NCBI RefSeq assembly: GCF_013374115.1
Contig: NZ_AP022673.1
Coordinates: forward strand, 1,764,501-1,828,500
Length of the DNA: 64,000 nucleotides
Direction of reading: 5' to 3'
DNA from: Sphingomonas sp. HMP9
GTDB lineage: Bacteria > Pseudomonadota > Alphaproteobacteria > Sphingomonadales > Sphingomonadaceae
Positions 43,730 to 53,069 of the stretch are shown here, in pieces (within the stretch, counting starts at the first letter, position 1; every line of letters begins with the position of its first letter). The notes below the pieces were generated by a model that worked only from the letters and a program-made list of their open reading frames with translations, had not been told where the DNA came from and ran no database searches. Made by a program: the position numbers and the translations under genes.

Positions 43730-46700
43730 TCACAGTCCGATCGAGTATAGCGCGTGGTGGGCCAGAATGAACAAGGTGCGACGATCCGCGCCACCGATGA
43801 CGAGTTGCAGCGGACGTTCCGGCACGTCGATACGGCGTAACAGCGTGCCGTCCGGCCGATAGACGAACACCTGGCCATTGGCGACGTAGAGATTGCCGGC
43901 GGCATCGCGCGTCGCGCTCTCGCCGCCCCGCGGGGCCACGACCTTGAGGTCCGTCACCCGACCATTTTCGCCGACCAGACCGCTATACGTGCGGTTCTCC
44001 GATCCGTTGGTCAGCACGACGCGTTCGCCCGTAGCAGCGGTGACGAATCCGTACGCATCGAGCGTATCGGACCAGCGCCAGCCCTGATGATCGTCCGGCC
44101 CCTGGTTCCACACGCGGAACGCGGGCAGGACCAGCGACCCGTCGGGCGAGACATAGTCCTGCGCCTTGGCTTCCCCCATCTTGCTGGTGAAGAAATCGGC
44201 GAGCGGTGGATAGTGATACGTCGTGGGATCGATCCGGTCGGCGAACTCGCCGTTCGCCCAGACGTTGACGGGAAGCACGGTCGCCGCATCGCGTCGCGCC
44301 TTGGCCGGCGTCGGTGCGATGACCTTCACATCAGCCGGCTTGGCCGGATCGATGCTGTAGACCGTCCCGTCTCGCCCGGCCGAAGACAGGACCAGCAGGT
44401 GGCCGGACTTGTCGACCGCAAGGTTGACCGCGTCGAGCGGCGCCTCCGCCACGATCGAAAGGCCTTCGCTCTTCGACCAGCCGTGGATCCGCTGGAAGCG
44501 GCGATCGATGAAGTACAGCTTGCCCTGCGCGTCGATTGCACCGCCGGCGATCGAATAGAATCCGTCTGCGAGTTTTTCGACGCCCGGCGTTTCCGGTATC
44601 GAGGCCGGTATCGAGGTCGGCACTGCCGTCGCGGAGACGGCCGGCACGTCGAGCTTGGCGAACTCGAGTTCGCGCACTTCCTGGCCGCGCGTCATGTCCT
44701 TGATCGTGTTCTCGAACGGGAATTTGCTCGCGCGCAGATACGTGCCGCAGCCCTTGGCATCGCAACTCGCAAACCCGCTTTCGGCGTTCACATGGACGTT
44801 GCGGAAACGGATATCGCCGGAATTGTAGAGCTTTACCGCGGCATCCATGGGCTTGATCGACCGCGTGACGCGGTAGCTGTGATAATTGGCGAACAGGATG
44901 TTGCGCGAATTCCGGATTTCGGTGGAAATCGCATCGACACCGTCGCGCACTTCCTGCTCGGTCTGCGGTGCCAGGAACTCCCAGTTCGCGACGTTGTCGA
45001 GCACGATCTCGGCGCGATAATGATGCTCGGCGGACAGTTCGTAGACATGGCCGGGGGTCTTGGTATCCGAGACCTGGAAGCCTGCCGAGGCCAGCGTGTT
45101 CGGCGACCAGATCGCCGCGAAGGTGCCGCCACCGCCGTCCGTCACCCAGATGCTGGGATGCTGCCCGTCGAAACGCGCGCGCGGATCGCCGAAGCCGATC
45201 GGGCTGCCCTTGGTCAGCACGGTGCCGCCGCCGCCCTGGATCTTGACGTCGTTGACCATCGACGCCTCGCCCGCCTTCCAGAGCAGCGCGGTTGCGCGCG
45301 GGTTCACGCCGCCGGTCCACAGGCCGAGCCCGGACACGATCGCGTTGCCGCCCTTCGCGCTTTCCAACAGCGCCTTGGGTCCGCCGACGCCCATATAGGC
45401 AGGGGTCTCGTCGGGCAGATAGAGATGCGTCAGGCTCGGGTGCAGCGAAATCAGGACGCTGTCGGGGCGTAGCTTGATCGTGTCCGTGACGCGGTAGCGA
45501 CCGACCGGGAGATACAGCACGCGGTGCGTGTCGATCGCCCGCTGCAGCGCCACGGTATCGTCGGTGGTGTCGTCGCCCTTCACGCCGAGATCATGGACGT
45601 TCGCCCAGTCTCGGACGGGCGGCATTGCGCGTATAGCCGGCACGCGCCGGGCGGGCATCCGCGCGAGAGGTGCCCTCTGGATGTCGGTCGCATACGCGCC
45701 GATCGTGCCGAGCCCGGCCAGCTTCAGACCATAGGAAAAGTCGGCGACCCGGTAGGTCGGCCCCGCCGCCGCGACGGTCTTGCCGCTGTCGCGGAAGCGC
45801 GCGAAAATTGGCGTGTTGCTGGCCACCGCATTGTCGAAGCCGATCTGCGTGAAGACGCTGTTCTCGGCCGACACGATCACACCCGCCTGCGACACGTTCT
45901 CGAACCGGACGTCCTTGCCCCAGAGCGAGTCGGAATAGCCGCGGTCGATCTCGATCCCGACCGGCGTATCGCGGATCGCGACGTTGACCAGAGTCAGGTC
46001 GACTTCATGTTCGCGGATCGCCGCGTCGCGCTGGCCCTGGAACTCGGAGTCGAGCAGCGTGAACTGCCACGCGGGCGAGGTCTTCTCCGACATGATCCCG
46101 TAGCGACCGCCGAAGAAGCGCAAATTCTCGAACGCGTTGCCCGCCTGGTAGACGCCGGCAAGACCCGAACCGATGTGAAAATCGATGTGCCGCAGATAGC
46201 CGTGCTGCGCGACGCGAAAGCGGACCGCGACCGCCCCGGCATTGCCGTCGCCGATCCGGAAATCGACGTTGGACAGCGTGGAATAGAAAGTGCTCGACGT
46301 CGCATCGAAGATCGCCGGATCGAACGGAACGCTGGTCCGCGGCGGTACGGGCGCCTTGCCGACGCGGTACTGGTCCTCGCCCGTGAAGCTGACCATCGCC
46401 GCGACGCCCGATCCGAATCCCGCGCTGTTGTCGGCGAGAATGATTTCCGGCCGGGTCGCGCCGACGCCGAATACGCGGACTGCGGACCGGATGAAGATCG
46501 TGCGCGTGATCCGGTAGCGTCCCGACGGCAGGAACACGACGCCGCCATGACCGCCTGCCGCGGCGGCATCGATCGCCCGCTGGATCGCCGCGCTGTCGTC
46601 GGCGCGGCCATCGCCGACGCCTTTGACGGTGATCGCGCCGGGATCATCGGGCTGGGTGGCATAGACCGAGACGGACCTGGTCAGTGCCGCCGTCTTTGCA

Positions 46701-46756
46701 AAGCCCGGGCTGGCGACAAGAAGCGCCGTTCCGCAGAGCAGCCATTTCGCAACCAT
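43730..46756 (-). CDS. Exported GH55-like pectate-lyase-fold protein fused to a beta-propeller
   Basis: A 1,008-residue secreted protein. A signal peptide (WLLCGTALLVASPGFA) is followed by two right-handed beta-helix domains, each opening with the Pectate_lyase_3 motif: GDGRADDSAAIQRAIDAA (about residue 50) and GDDTTDDTVALQRAID (about 395). This double-helix layout is that of GH55 exo-beta-1,3-glucanases. The last 300 residues form a repeat-containing domain like SMP-30/NHL propellers (KLYFIDRRFQRIHGW; GNLYVANGQVFVYRP). The ATG at 46756 is seven bases after GGAG. The substrate is probably a beta-glucan or other glycan; I could not place the catalytic acids. Confidence 0.8.
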   Translation of the reverse strand: MVAKWLLCGTALLVASPGFAKTAALTRSVSVYATQPDDPGAITVKGVGDGRADDSAAIQRAIDAAAAGGHGGVVFLPSGRYRITRTIFIRSAVRVFGVGATRPEIILADNSAGFGSGVAAMVSFTGEDQYRVGKAPVPPRTSVPFDPAIFDATSSTFYSTLSNVDFRIGDGNAGAVAVRFRVAQHGYLRHIDFHIGSGLAGVYQAGNAFENLRFFGGRYGIMSEKTSPAWQFTLLDSEFQGQRDAAIREHEVDLTLVNVAIRDTPVGIEIDRGYSDSLWGKDVRFENVSQAGVIVSAENSVFTQIGFDNAVASNTPIFARFRDSGKTVAAAGPTYRVADFSYGLKLAGLGTIGAYATDIQRAPLARMPARRVPAIRAMPPVRDWANVHDLGVKGDDTTDDTVALQRAIDTHRVLYLPVGRYRVTDTIKLRPDSVLISLHPSLTHLYLPDETPAYMGVGGPKALLESAKGGNAIVSGLGLWTGGVNPRATALLWKAGEASMVNDVKIQGGGGTVLTKGSPIGFGDPRARFDGQHPSIWVTDGGGGTFAAIWSPNTLASAGFQVSDTKTPGHVYELSAEHHYRAEIVLDNVANWEFLAPQTEQEVRDGVDAISTEIRNSRNILFANYHSYRVTRSIKPMDAAVKLYNSGDIRFRNVHVNAESGFASCDAKGCGTYLRASKFPFENTIKDMTRGQEVRELEFAKLDVPAVSATAVPTSIPASIPETPGVEKLADGFYSIAGGAIDAQGKLYFIDRRFQRIHGWSKSEGLSIVAEAPLDAVNLAVDKSGHLLVLSSAGRDGTVYSIDPAKPADVKVIAPTPAKARRDAATVLPVNVWANGEFADRIDPTTYHYPPLADFFTSKMGEAKAQDYVSPDGSLVLPAFRVWNQGPDDHQGWRWSDTLDAYGFVTAATGERVVLTNGSENRTYSGLVGENGRVTDLKVVAPRGGESATRDAAGNLYVANGQVFVYRPDGTLLRRIDVPERPLQLVIGGADRRTLFILAHHALYSIGL

Positions 46757-46849
46757 CACCCGTCTCCCGCCATCAGGACAGCAGCCCTACCGTTCATGCG
46801 CGTACGCATCATCTGCGACGAAGGTCGTATCTCAGGGAGCTGCCTTCTG

Positions 46850-46972
46850 ATCCTCCCCCGCCAGGGGGAGGTGGCTGGCTTGCCAGACGGAGGGGGAGGA
46901 AAGGGTCACGTTTGTTTCGTGTCCTCCCCCTCCGTCGCCTCCGGCGCCACCTCCCCCTTGGCGGGGGAGGAT
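46850..46972. repeat. 123-bp dispersed palindromic repeat, copy 3
   Basis: The outer arms (ATCCTCCCCCGCCAGGGGGA and its inverse) match the copies at 9538 and 12608. It lies between the small LuxR-type gene and the large glycosidase-like gene, both on the minus strand, and may separate their transcripts. Confidence 0.8.
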
Positions 46973-46983
46973 CAAAGATTGTC

Positions 46984-47244
46984 TCAGATCGCGAGCGTCT
47001 GCGCGACGATCGCCGCCTGCGTCCGGTTGCGGACGTTCAGCTTGCGCATTAGCGCGGTCATGTGGACCTTCACGGTCGCCTCGGCGATGCCGAGATCGAA
47101 CGCGATCTGTTTGTTGAGCAGCCCGGAATGGACGCCGCGAAGCACCCTGATCTGAGTCGGCGTCAATACGGCGCTCGTAACGGCGCTCGGAACCGCGATG
47201 TCCGCCGTCGCGGGTTGGCGCGTATCGCGTGCGGTCGCTTCCAT
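46984..47244 (-). CDS. Small LuxR-type helix-turn-helix protein
   Basis: An 86-residue protein that is little more than a GerE/LuxR DNA-binding domain: LTPTQIRVLRGVHSGLLNKQ, then IAFDLGIAEATVKVHMTALM. It has no receiver or ligand domain; the first 25 residues are Ala/Thr-rich. ATG 47244 is six bases after GGGAGG, while ATG 47250 abuts that site. It is divergent from the gntP-type gene and upstream of the glycosidase-like gene, either of which it might control. Confidence 0.8.
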   Translation of the reverse strand: MEATARDTRQPATADIAVPSAVTSAVLTPTQIRVLRGVHSGLLNKQIAFDLGIAEATVKVHMTALMRKLNVRNRTQAAIVAQTLAI

Positions 47245-47564
47245 GGTCATCCTCCCTCGTGCTTCGGCCCGGTATCGCGACGGTCGATCGTCGCAATGTC
47301 GTGGGTTGCGCTATCATCCAGCGATCCGCTTATACGGATTCGGTTGGACAGGTTTTGACTATGAGCCGCGTGTTCATACGCAATCAAGCCTTTTCTGTTG
47401 TAAGATCGAAAAGACCTGTCGTACAGATATGCGCTATCACAGCAGGCGAAGGCGCCGCTGAGCGACGGGAGGGGCCTGATGCCACACGCACCGGACACGC
47501 GTCCACGGATCGGACGGGCCACGTGCGCCCGAACGCGTACGTCACGCCTGTGATCAGCGCCGAC
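47245..47564. promoter_or_regulatory. Divergent promoter region with a candidate GntR-type site
   Basis: A 320-bp gap between the small LuxR-type gene and the permease. The interrupted palindrome CTGT-CGT-ACAG at 47416-47426 resembles short GntR/FadR operators, and a GntR-family gene lies downstream, so it is a weak candidate operator. No other gene is supported. Confidence 0.35.
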
Positions 47565-48896
47565 ATGCGGCTGGTGATCGCGGCCCTCGCCGGCATCGGG
47601 CTGGCCGTGGTGATGATCGTCCGCGGCCGACTCCATCCCTTTATCGGCCTGCTGTGCGGCGCGTTCACCGTCGGGCTGCTCGCCGGCCTGCCGCTGCCCG
47701 ACGTGGCGAAGGCGGTGCAGAAGGGCGTCGGCGACATCATCGGCGGCACCGGGCTGGTCGTCGCGCTGGGCCTCTCGCTGGGCGCGATGCTGCATCTGTC
47801 GGGCGCCGCCGCCTCGCTGGCCAAGGCGGCGCTGCGGATGACCGGCGTCCAGGCGGCACCATGGGCAACGCTGGGCATCGCGATCGTCGTCGGGCTGCCG
47901 CTGTTCTTCGAGACCGGCCTCGTCCTGTTGCTGCCGATCGTCGTTGCCGCCGCCGAGGAGATGACCGGCAAGGACGGGGCGGCACGCGATGCGGCAAAGC
48001 TCAGGCTGATCATGCCGGCACTGGCGGGTCTGGGCGTCGTCCATGCGCTGGTCCCGCCGCATCCAGGCCCCCTGCTCGCGGTCGAGGCATTGGGGGCCAG
48101 CCTTGGCAAGACGATGCTGTACGGGATCGCGATCGCCATTCCGACCGCGATCATCTCCGGCCCGTTGCTGGCTAGGTTCACGACGCGCGGCGTGCGGCTG
48201 GAGGCGCCGGTGCTGCACGATCATGCGCTCGCGATCACGCCGCCGGCGCGGCGGCTGTCGCTGTTGATCGTGCTGCTGCCCGTGCTGATGATCGCGACTG
48301 GCGAACTGGGACAGATGATCCCCGGTCTCAAGGGTGCGGCTTGGCTGGTGGCTGCCAGCAACCCGGTGGTTGCGCTGCTGTTGACCAACCTGGTCGCCCT
48401 GCCGCTGCTGTTCGGCCGGCGGCTCCGCGATGCTGCGATCCAGAATGCGGTGTGGCACGAGACGATGGGTGCGGCCGGGGCGATCCTGCTCGCGATCGGC
48501 GCGGGCGGTGCGTTGAAGCAGGTGCTGGTGACCGCCGGCCTGTCCGACCTGCTCGCGCGCACCGTGCTGATGTATGCGATCTCGCCGCTGTTGCTCGGCT
48601 GGCTGGTCGCGGTCGGCATACGCCTCGCCGCCGGCTCCGCGACCGTCGCGACGATCACCGCGGTCGGCATCATGCCGGGCGTCGTCGCCAGCTCGGGCGT
48701 GTCCCCGGAACTCGTCGTGCTGGCGATCGGCGCGGGCTCCGTCTTCTTCAGCCACGTCAACGATCCGGGTTTCTGGTTGGTCAAAAGCTATGTCGGCACC
48801 AGCACCGCGGACACGTTCCGGACATGGTCGATGCTCGAGACATCGATCTCGGTGGTCGGCCTCGCGCTGGTCATGGCGCTAAGCTATGTCGTCTGA
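47565..48896 (+). CDS. GntP-family gluconate (aldonate) permease
   Basis: A 443-residue inner-membrane symporter with twelve to fourteen helices, the normal GntP size. Conserved blocks include VGLPLFFETGLVLLLPIV, ALVPPHPGPLLAVEALGA, ITAVGIMPGV and FSHVNDPGFWLVKSY. Members import gluconate or related sugar acids with protons. The ATG at 47565 lacks a clear ribosome site; GTG 47550 is an alternative. The FCD-type regulator overlaps its end by 11 bp, and an exported lactonase gene lies 4 kb downstream, both fitting aldonate use. Confidence 0.9.
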   Translation: MRLVIAALAGIGLAVVMIVRGRLHPFIGLLCGAFTVGLLAGLPLPDVAKAVQKGVGDIIGGTGLVVALGLSLGAMLHLSGAAASLAKAALRMTGVQAAPWATLGIAIVVGLPLFFETGLVLLLPIVVAAAEEMTGKDGAARDAAKLRLIMPALAGLGVVHALVPPHPGPLLAVEALGASLGKTMLYGIAIAIPTAIISGPLLARFTTRGVRLEAPVLHDHALAITPPARRLSLLIVLLPVLMIATGELGQMIPGLKGAAWLVAASNPVVALLLTNLVALPLLFGRRLRDAAIQNAVWHETMGAAGAILLAIGAGGALKQVLVTAGLSDLLARTVLMYAISPLLLGWLVAVGIRLAAGSATVATITAVGIMPGVVASSGVSPELVVLAIGAGSVFFSHVNDPGFWLVKSYVGTSTADTFRTWSMLETSISVVGLALVMALSYVV

Positions 48897-49608
48897 CGAT
48901 GCGCCAGCCCCCCATGAAAGCCCGGTCGTGAACGGCGGCGTGCGGCTGGCGGACCGGGCCTATACCGGGATCGTGCAGATCATCCTCGACGACGCGCTCG
49001 CGGTGGGCGACCGCTTACCCGCCGAGGACAAGCTCGCGGCGATGTTCGGCATGTCGCGCACGATCGTCCGCGAGGCGCTGGCGCGGCTGGCGTCCGACGG
49101 CATCACGCAGGCGCGGCGCGGCGCCGGATCCTATGTCAAACGGCGACCGTCGGAACGGCTCGGGTCGCACATGCCGATGGCGGACATCGCCGCGACGCTC
49201 GGCACCTACGAAGTGCGCTTCGTGCTGGAGGCGGAAGCGGCACGGCTCGCGGCACAGCGCCGGTCGCACCACCAGATGGACGCGATCGAGCGCGCGCTGG
49301 AAGCCTTGCGGACCGCGCTGCTGTCCAACGCGCCAGCGCATGACGAGGACTGGGTGCTGCACCGCACGATCGCCGAAGCAACCGCCAATGCGGCATTCCT
49401 GCCCGTCTTCGATCATCTCCGCGATGCGGTGATGCGGATCCTGCGCGCCGGCGTCGACATATCGCGTGCGCGCGCGCCCGATGTGATCAAGGCGATGATG
49501 GACGAGCACGACGCGATCGTCGAGGCGATCCGCGCGCAGGATGCGGACGGCGCGGCGCTGGCGATGCGCTGGCATCTGTCGCAGGGCCGCAAACGGCTTA
49601 TGCCGTAA
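48886..49608 (+). CDS. GntR/FadR-family regulator (FCD domain)
   Basis: A 240-residue regulator. The winged helix spans about 25-85 (PAEDKLAAMFGMSRTIVREA, then GAGSYVKRR), and the FCD effector domain follows (about 95-235), with the metal-ligand pattern DWVLHRTIAEATAN and EHDAIVEAIRAQD. Such proteins usually repress sugar-acid catabolism and respond to the acid. It is translated with the permease (11-bp overlap), so it most likely controls that gene. Confidence 0.92.
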   Translation: MSSDDAPAPHESPVVNGGVRLADRAYTGIVQIILDDALAVGDRLPAEDKLAAMFGMSRTIVREALARLASDGITQARRGAGSYVKRRPSERLGSHMPMADIAATLGTYEVRFVLEAEAARLAAQRRSHHQMDAIERALEALRTALLSNAPAHDEDWVLHRTIAEATANAAFLPVFDHLRDAVMRILRAGVDISRARAPDVIKAMMDEHDAIVEAIRAQDADGAALAMRWHLSQGRKRLMP

Positions 49609-49740
49609 CGACACCCGCCGTACCGCTTGCGACCTTGGTCGTAGATGTTACCGCGCCCAGGCTATTGTAGAGTGCCCCCACAATGACACGTTGCCAAGCC
49701 GACCAACGGTACGCGCCACGTGCAAGATGGGGACGGACGG

Positions 49741-52700
49741 ATGCACAGGGTTACGCGCGGTCGGCGATCAGTCGGATCTTTCCATGTTAACGCAACCAGC
49801 ATGATCGTGCTGGCCACCGCGCTGCTCTGCGCGCCTGCCGCAGCCCAGACCGCGGCCCAGACCGCGACCACGCCATCCGACCTGCCCGCCTCGACCCAAT
49901 CGGCCGATCCGGCCGCGCCTCCGCAGACGCTGACGCCGCAGACCGCCGCAGACGATCAGGGCGCGACGGACAAGGACATCGTCGTCACGGGCTCGCGCAT
50001 CACGTCGAGCGGTTTCAATGCGCCGACGCCGACAACGGTGATCGGCGAGGACCAGATCCTCAAGAACGCACAGCCCAACATCTTCAACGCGGTCGCGCAG
50101 CTGCCATCGCTGCAGGGATCGACCGGCGCCTCCACCGGCACGTTCAGCACGTCCAGCGGCACGCAGGGCCTGAGCTCCTTCTCGCTGCGCGGGCTCGGCC
50201 CGATCCGGACACTGACTCTGCTCGACGGCCAGCGCGTCGTCGGCGCCAACGTCTCCGGCGTCCCCGACATCAGCATGTTCCCGCAGTTGCTGGTCAAGCG
50301 CGTCGATGTCGTGACCGGCGGCGCATCGGCGTCCTACGGCTCGGACGCGGTCGGCGGCGTGGTCAACTTCATCACCGACACGCGCTTCACGGGCTTCAAG
50401 GCGAACGTCCAGGGTGGCATCACCAATTACGGCGACGACAAGCAGGCGCTGGTCCAGGCCGCGTTCGGCACCGCGCTGTTCGGCGATAAGCTGCACCTGA
50501 TCGTCAGCGGCGAATATGACGACGAAGACGGCGTCGGCCCGGGCGATTTCGGCACCGACCTCGCCAAGGGTCGCGACTGGTACCGTGCCACCACGCTCGT
50601 CAACACCGGTCAGACCAACAACGGCCTGCCGCAGTTCAACTATCGCGACTATGCCCAGCCCTATCAATATGCCCGCTACGGCCTGATCAACAACGGCCCG
50701 TTGCAGGGCATCGCCTTCGACCAGAGCGGCGCACCGTATAATTTCAACTACGGCTCGAACGGTCGACCGACCGGCACTGGCGGCGTCACGAATTGCTTCC
50801 CCGCGAACAGCTTCTGCGTCGGCGGCGACCTGTCTGGCGCGCCGGGCTCGGGCGCATCGCTCAAATCGTCGCTCGAGCGGCTCAACGGCTTCGGGCGGAT
50901 CGGCTTCGACTTCGCCGAGAACAACGAAGCCTATGTGACGGTCAACCTCGCGCAAGTGAAGACCAGCAACCAGCCGAGCCCCGGCTATAATCGCCCCAAC
51001 CTGACCGTGCAGTGCGCCAACCCCTTCCTGCCGCAACTGGTCCGCGACCGCTGTGCGACCGCCGGTATCACGCAGTTCAACTTCGGCACCAGCAACGGCA
51101 ATTTCCCCGATTCGCTGGTCCAGACGGACCGTCGCCAGTACCGCTTCGTCGGCGGGCTGAAGGGCAAGTTCGAGATCGGCAGCACGCCGTGGACCTACGA
51201 CGCTTATTACGAACACGGTATCACGCTGGCGGCGATCGACGTCGACAATACCGTGTTACAGCCGCGCTACGTCGCCGCGACCAACGCGATCACGCTGAAC
51301 GGCGCGATCGTCTGCGCTGATCCGGTCGCGCGCGCCGCCGGGTGCCAGCCGATCAACATCTTCGGCGGTGCGGTGCCGTCGGCATCGGCACTCGCCTATG
51401 TCACCCCTGCCAACGGACCGCTCCAGCGCACCAAGCTGACGCAGGACGTCGCCAGCCTCAACTTCTCGGGCGAACCGCTCAACCTGTGGGCCGGGCCGCT
51501 GTCGGTCGCGTTCGGTGGCGAATATCGTCGCGAATTCTACCGCGTCCACGGCGATCCCTATGGCGCGGGCGTCACCACGCTCAGCCCCAACAGCACCGCC
51601 TATCCCGCCGACCCGCTGTTGAACTCGGCGCTGGGCAGCAATTGGGCAGCGGGCAACTATAAGAACGGCCGCGGCAAGTACGAGGTGTACGAAGGGTTCC
51701 TCGAGCTCAATCTGCCCTTGTTCAACAGCGAGGCGATCGGTCGCGCCAACCTCAACGGCGCGGGTCGCGTGACGCATTACAGCACGTCGGGCACGGTCTG
51801 GGCGTGGAAGGCCGGCGGCACCTGGGATACGCCGCTCGACGGCATCCGGTTGCGTGCCGTCACGTCGCGCGATGTCCGCGCACCGAACCTGTCCGAATTG
51901 TTCGCCGCGCCGACCGTCACCACGCTGCCCAACTTCACCAACCCATTCCCGCCGGGCGGCGGCGTGCAGGCGTTCCAGAACACCGTCGGCAACCCCAATC
52001 TGAAGCCCGAAATCGCGCGCAATACCGAGGTCGGTATCGTCCTGTCGCACCCGTCCTGGGCACCGGGCCTCGGCTTGTCGTTCGACTATTACAAGATCAA
52101 GCTCGACGGCGTGGTCTCGACGCTGTCGCCCGACCAGATCGTCCGCTTCTGCTTCGAGGGCAATCAGGCGTTCTGCGGCGGCTTCGTGCTCAACAGCCCG
52201 ACTCAGGGCGGGAATTTCATCAACGTCCAGCCGTTCAATCTCGCTTCGTGGAAGACCAGCGGGTTCGATATCGAGGCGAGCTATCAGTGGAAGAAGCCGC
52301 TCGGCATCCCCGGCAATTTCACGATGCGCGTGCTGGGCACGCATGTGAAGGAGTTCCTCGTCGACGCCGGGATCGCCGGTGTGGCCGTCGTGGACCAGGC
52401 GGGGGCAAACAACGGCGCGACGCCGGACTGGAAGTGGCTGGCGACGCAAAGCTACGACAACGACGTCTTCAGCATCAACCTGCAGGAGCGCTGGTTCTCG
52501 GACGGCGTGTTCGGCAACCAATATGTGGTCTGCACCACCGGTTGCCCGGCCTCGACCGCGAACAACCCGACGATCGACTACAACAAGATGAAGGGTGCGT
52601 TCTACGTCGACCTCGGGGGATCGGTGAACGTGACCAAGCAGGTCAGCCTGTTCTTCAAGGTCGACAATCTGTTCGATCATGACCCGGAGCCCGCGCCACA

Positions 52701-52785
52701 GACTAACACCGGGCTCGACGTGAACCCGGCACTGTACGACACGCTGGGTCGCTTCTACCGGCTCGGTCTCCGCGCGCGGTTCTGA
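49741..52785 (+). CDS. TonB-dependent receptor (oligosaccharide-type)
   Basis: A 1,014-residue outer-membrane receptor. The signal peptide (MIVLATALLCAPAAAQ, residues 21-36 after a long n-region) is followed by a Pro/Ala/Thr linker, a plug (DIVVTGSRITSSGFNAPTPT, then FSLRGLGPIRTLTLLDGQR) and a large barrel ending in Phe (RLGLRARF). The length and plug resemble sphingomonad receptors for glycans and peptides. The ATG at 49741 has GGGGACGG upstream; ATG 49801 would start right at the hydrophobic core. It follows the FCD regulator on the same strand, after 132 bp. Confidence 0.9.
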   Translation: MHRVTRGRRSVGSFHVNATSMIVLATALLCAPAAAQTAAQTATTPSDLPASTQSADPAAPPQTLTPQTAADDQGATDKDIVVTGSRITSSGFNAPTPTTVIGEDQILKNAQPNIFNAVAQLPSLQGSTGASTGTFSTSSGTQGLSSFSLRGLGPIRTLTLLDGQRVVGANVSGVPDISMFPQLLVKRVDVVTGGASASYGSDAVGGVVNFITDTRFTGFKANVQGGITNYGDDKQALVQAAFGTALFGDKLHLIVSGEYDDEDGVGPGDFGTDLAKGRDWYRATTLVNTGQTNNGLPQFNYRDYAQPYQYARYGLINNGPLQGIAFDQSGAPYNFNYGSNGRPTGTGGVTNCFPANSFCVGGDLSGAPGSGASLKSSLERLNGFGRIGFDFAENNEAYVTVNLAQVKTSNQPSPGYNRPNLTVQCANPFLPQLVRDRCATAGITQFNFGTSNGNFPDSLVQTDRRQYRFVGGLKGKFEIGSTPWTYDAYYEHGITLAAIDVDNTVLQPRYVAATNAITLNGAIVCADPVARAAGCQPINIFGGAVPSASALAYVTPANGPLQRTKLTQDVASLNFSGEPLNLWAGPLSVAFGGEYRREFYRVHGDPYGAGVTTLSPNSTAYPADPLLNSALGSNWAAGNYKNGRGKYEVYEGFLELNLPLFNSEAIGRANLNGAGRVTHYSTSGTVWAWKAGGTWDTPLDGIRLRAVTSRDVRAPNLSELFAAPTVTTLPNFTNPFPPGGGVQAFQNTVGNPNLKPEIARNTEVGIVLSHPSWAPGLGLSFDYYKIKLDGVVSTLSPDQIVRFCFEGNQAFCGGFVLNSPTQGGNFINVQPFNLASWKTSGFDIEASYQWKKPLGIPGNFTMRVLGTHVKEFLVDAGIAGVAVVDQAGANNGATPDWKWLATQSYDNDVFSINLQERWFSDGVFGNQYVVCTTGCPASTANNPTIDYNKMKGAFYVDLGGSVNVTKQVSLFFKVDNLFDHDPEPAPQTNTGLDVNPALYDTLGRFYRLGLRARF

Positions 52786-52793
52786 TCGCGTAT

Positions 52794-52826
52794 CCCCCGG
52801 TAGATCTACCGCTACCGGGGGATTTC
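52794..52826 (+). terminator. Terminator after the TonB receptor gene
   Basis: A 10-bp inverted repeat (CCCCCGGTAG at 52794-52803 with its complement at 52812-52821) with a weak T-run (ATTTC). The following 240 bp, to 53069, hold no gene I can support. Confidence 0.7.
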
Positions 52827-53069
52827 AATGCCGCAGGGCATGTCTGAACCCAGGGTTCTCAGAGCGTGACGGGCCCGAAGCCGCGACATCACCCAAGCGA
52901 ACTCAAGCGACATTGCTATCCCTAAACGCCCCCTCTCCGGCGAAGGCCGTGGTCCAGTTGGGACAATCGAGGTCACGAAGGCGCGTCCGACGTTACCTCC
53001 GTTTCCAATTGGACCCTGACGTTCGCCGGTTCTTTCGCGAGACGTACGAGCCCCGCCGAGTTCCGGCGA

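Noticed and set aside
44087..45472. Plus-strand frame inside the beta-helix protein gene
   Set aside because: It is the antisense of a gene with leader and repeated family motifs; its own product looks like an Arg/Asp/Val-rich shadow.
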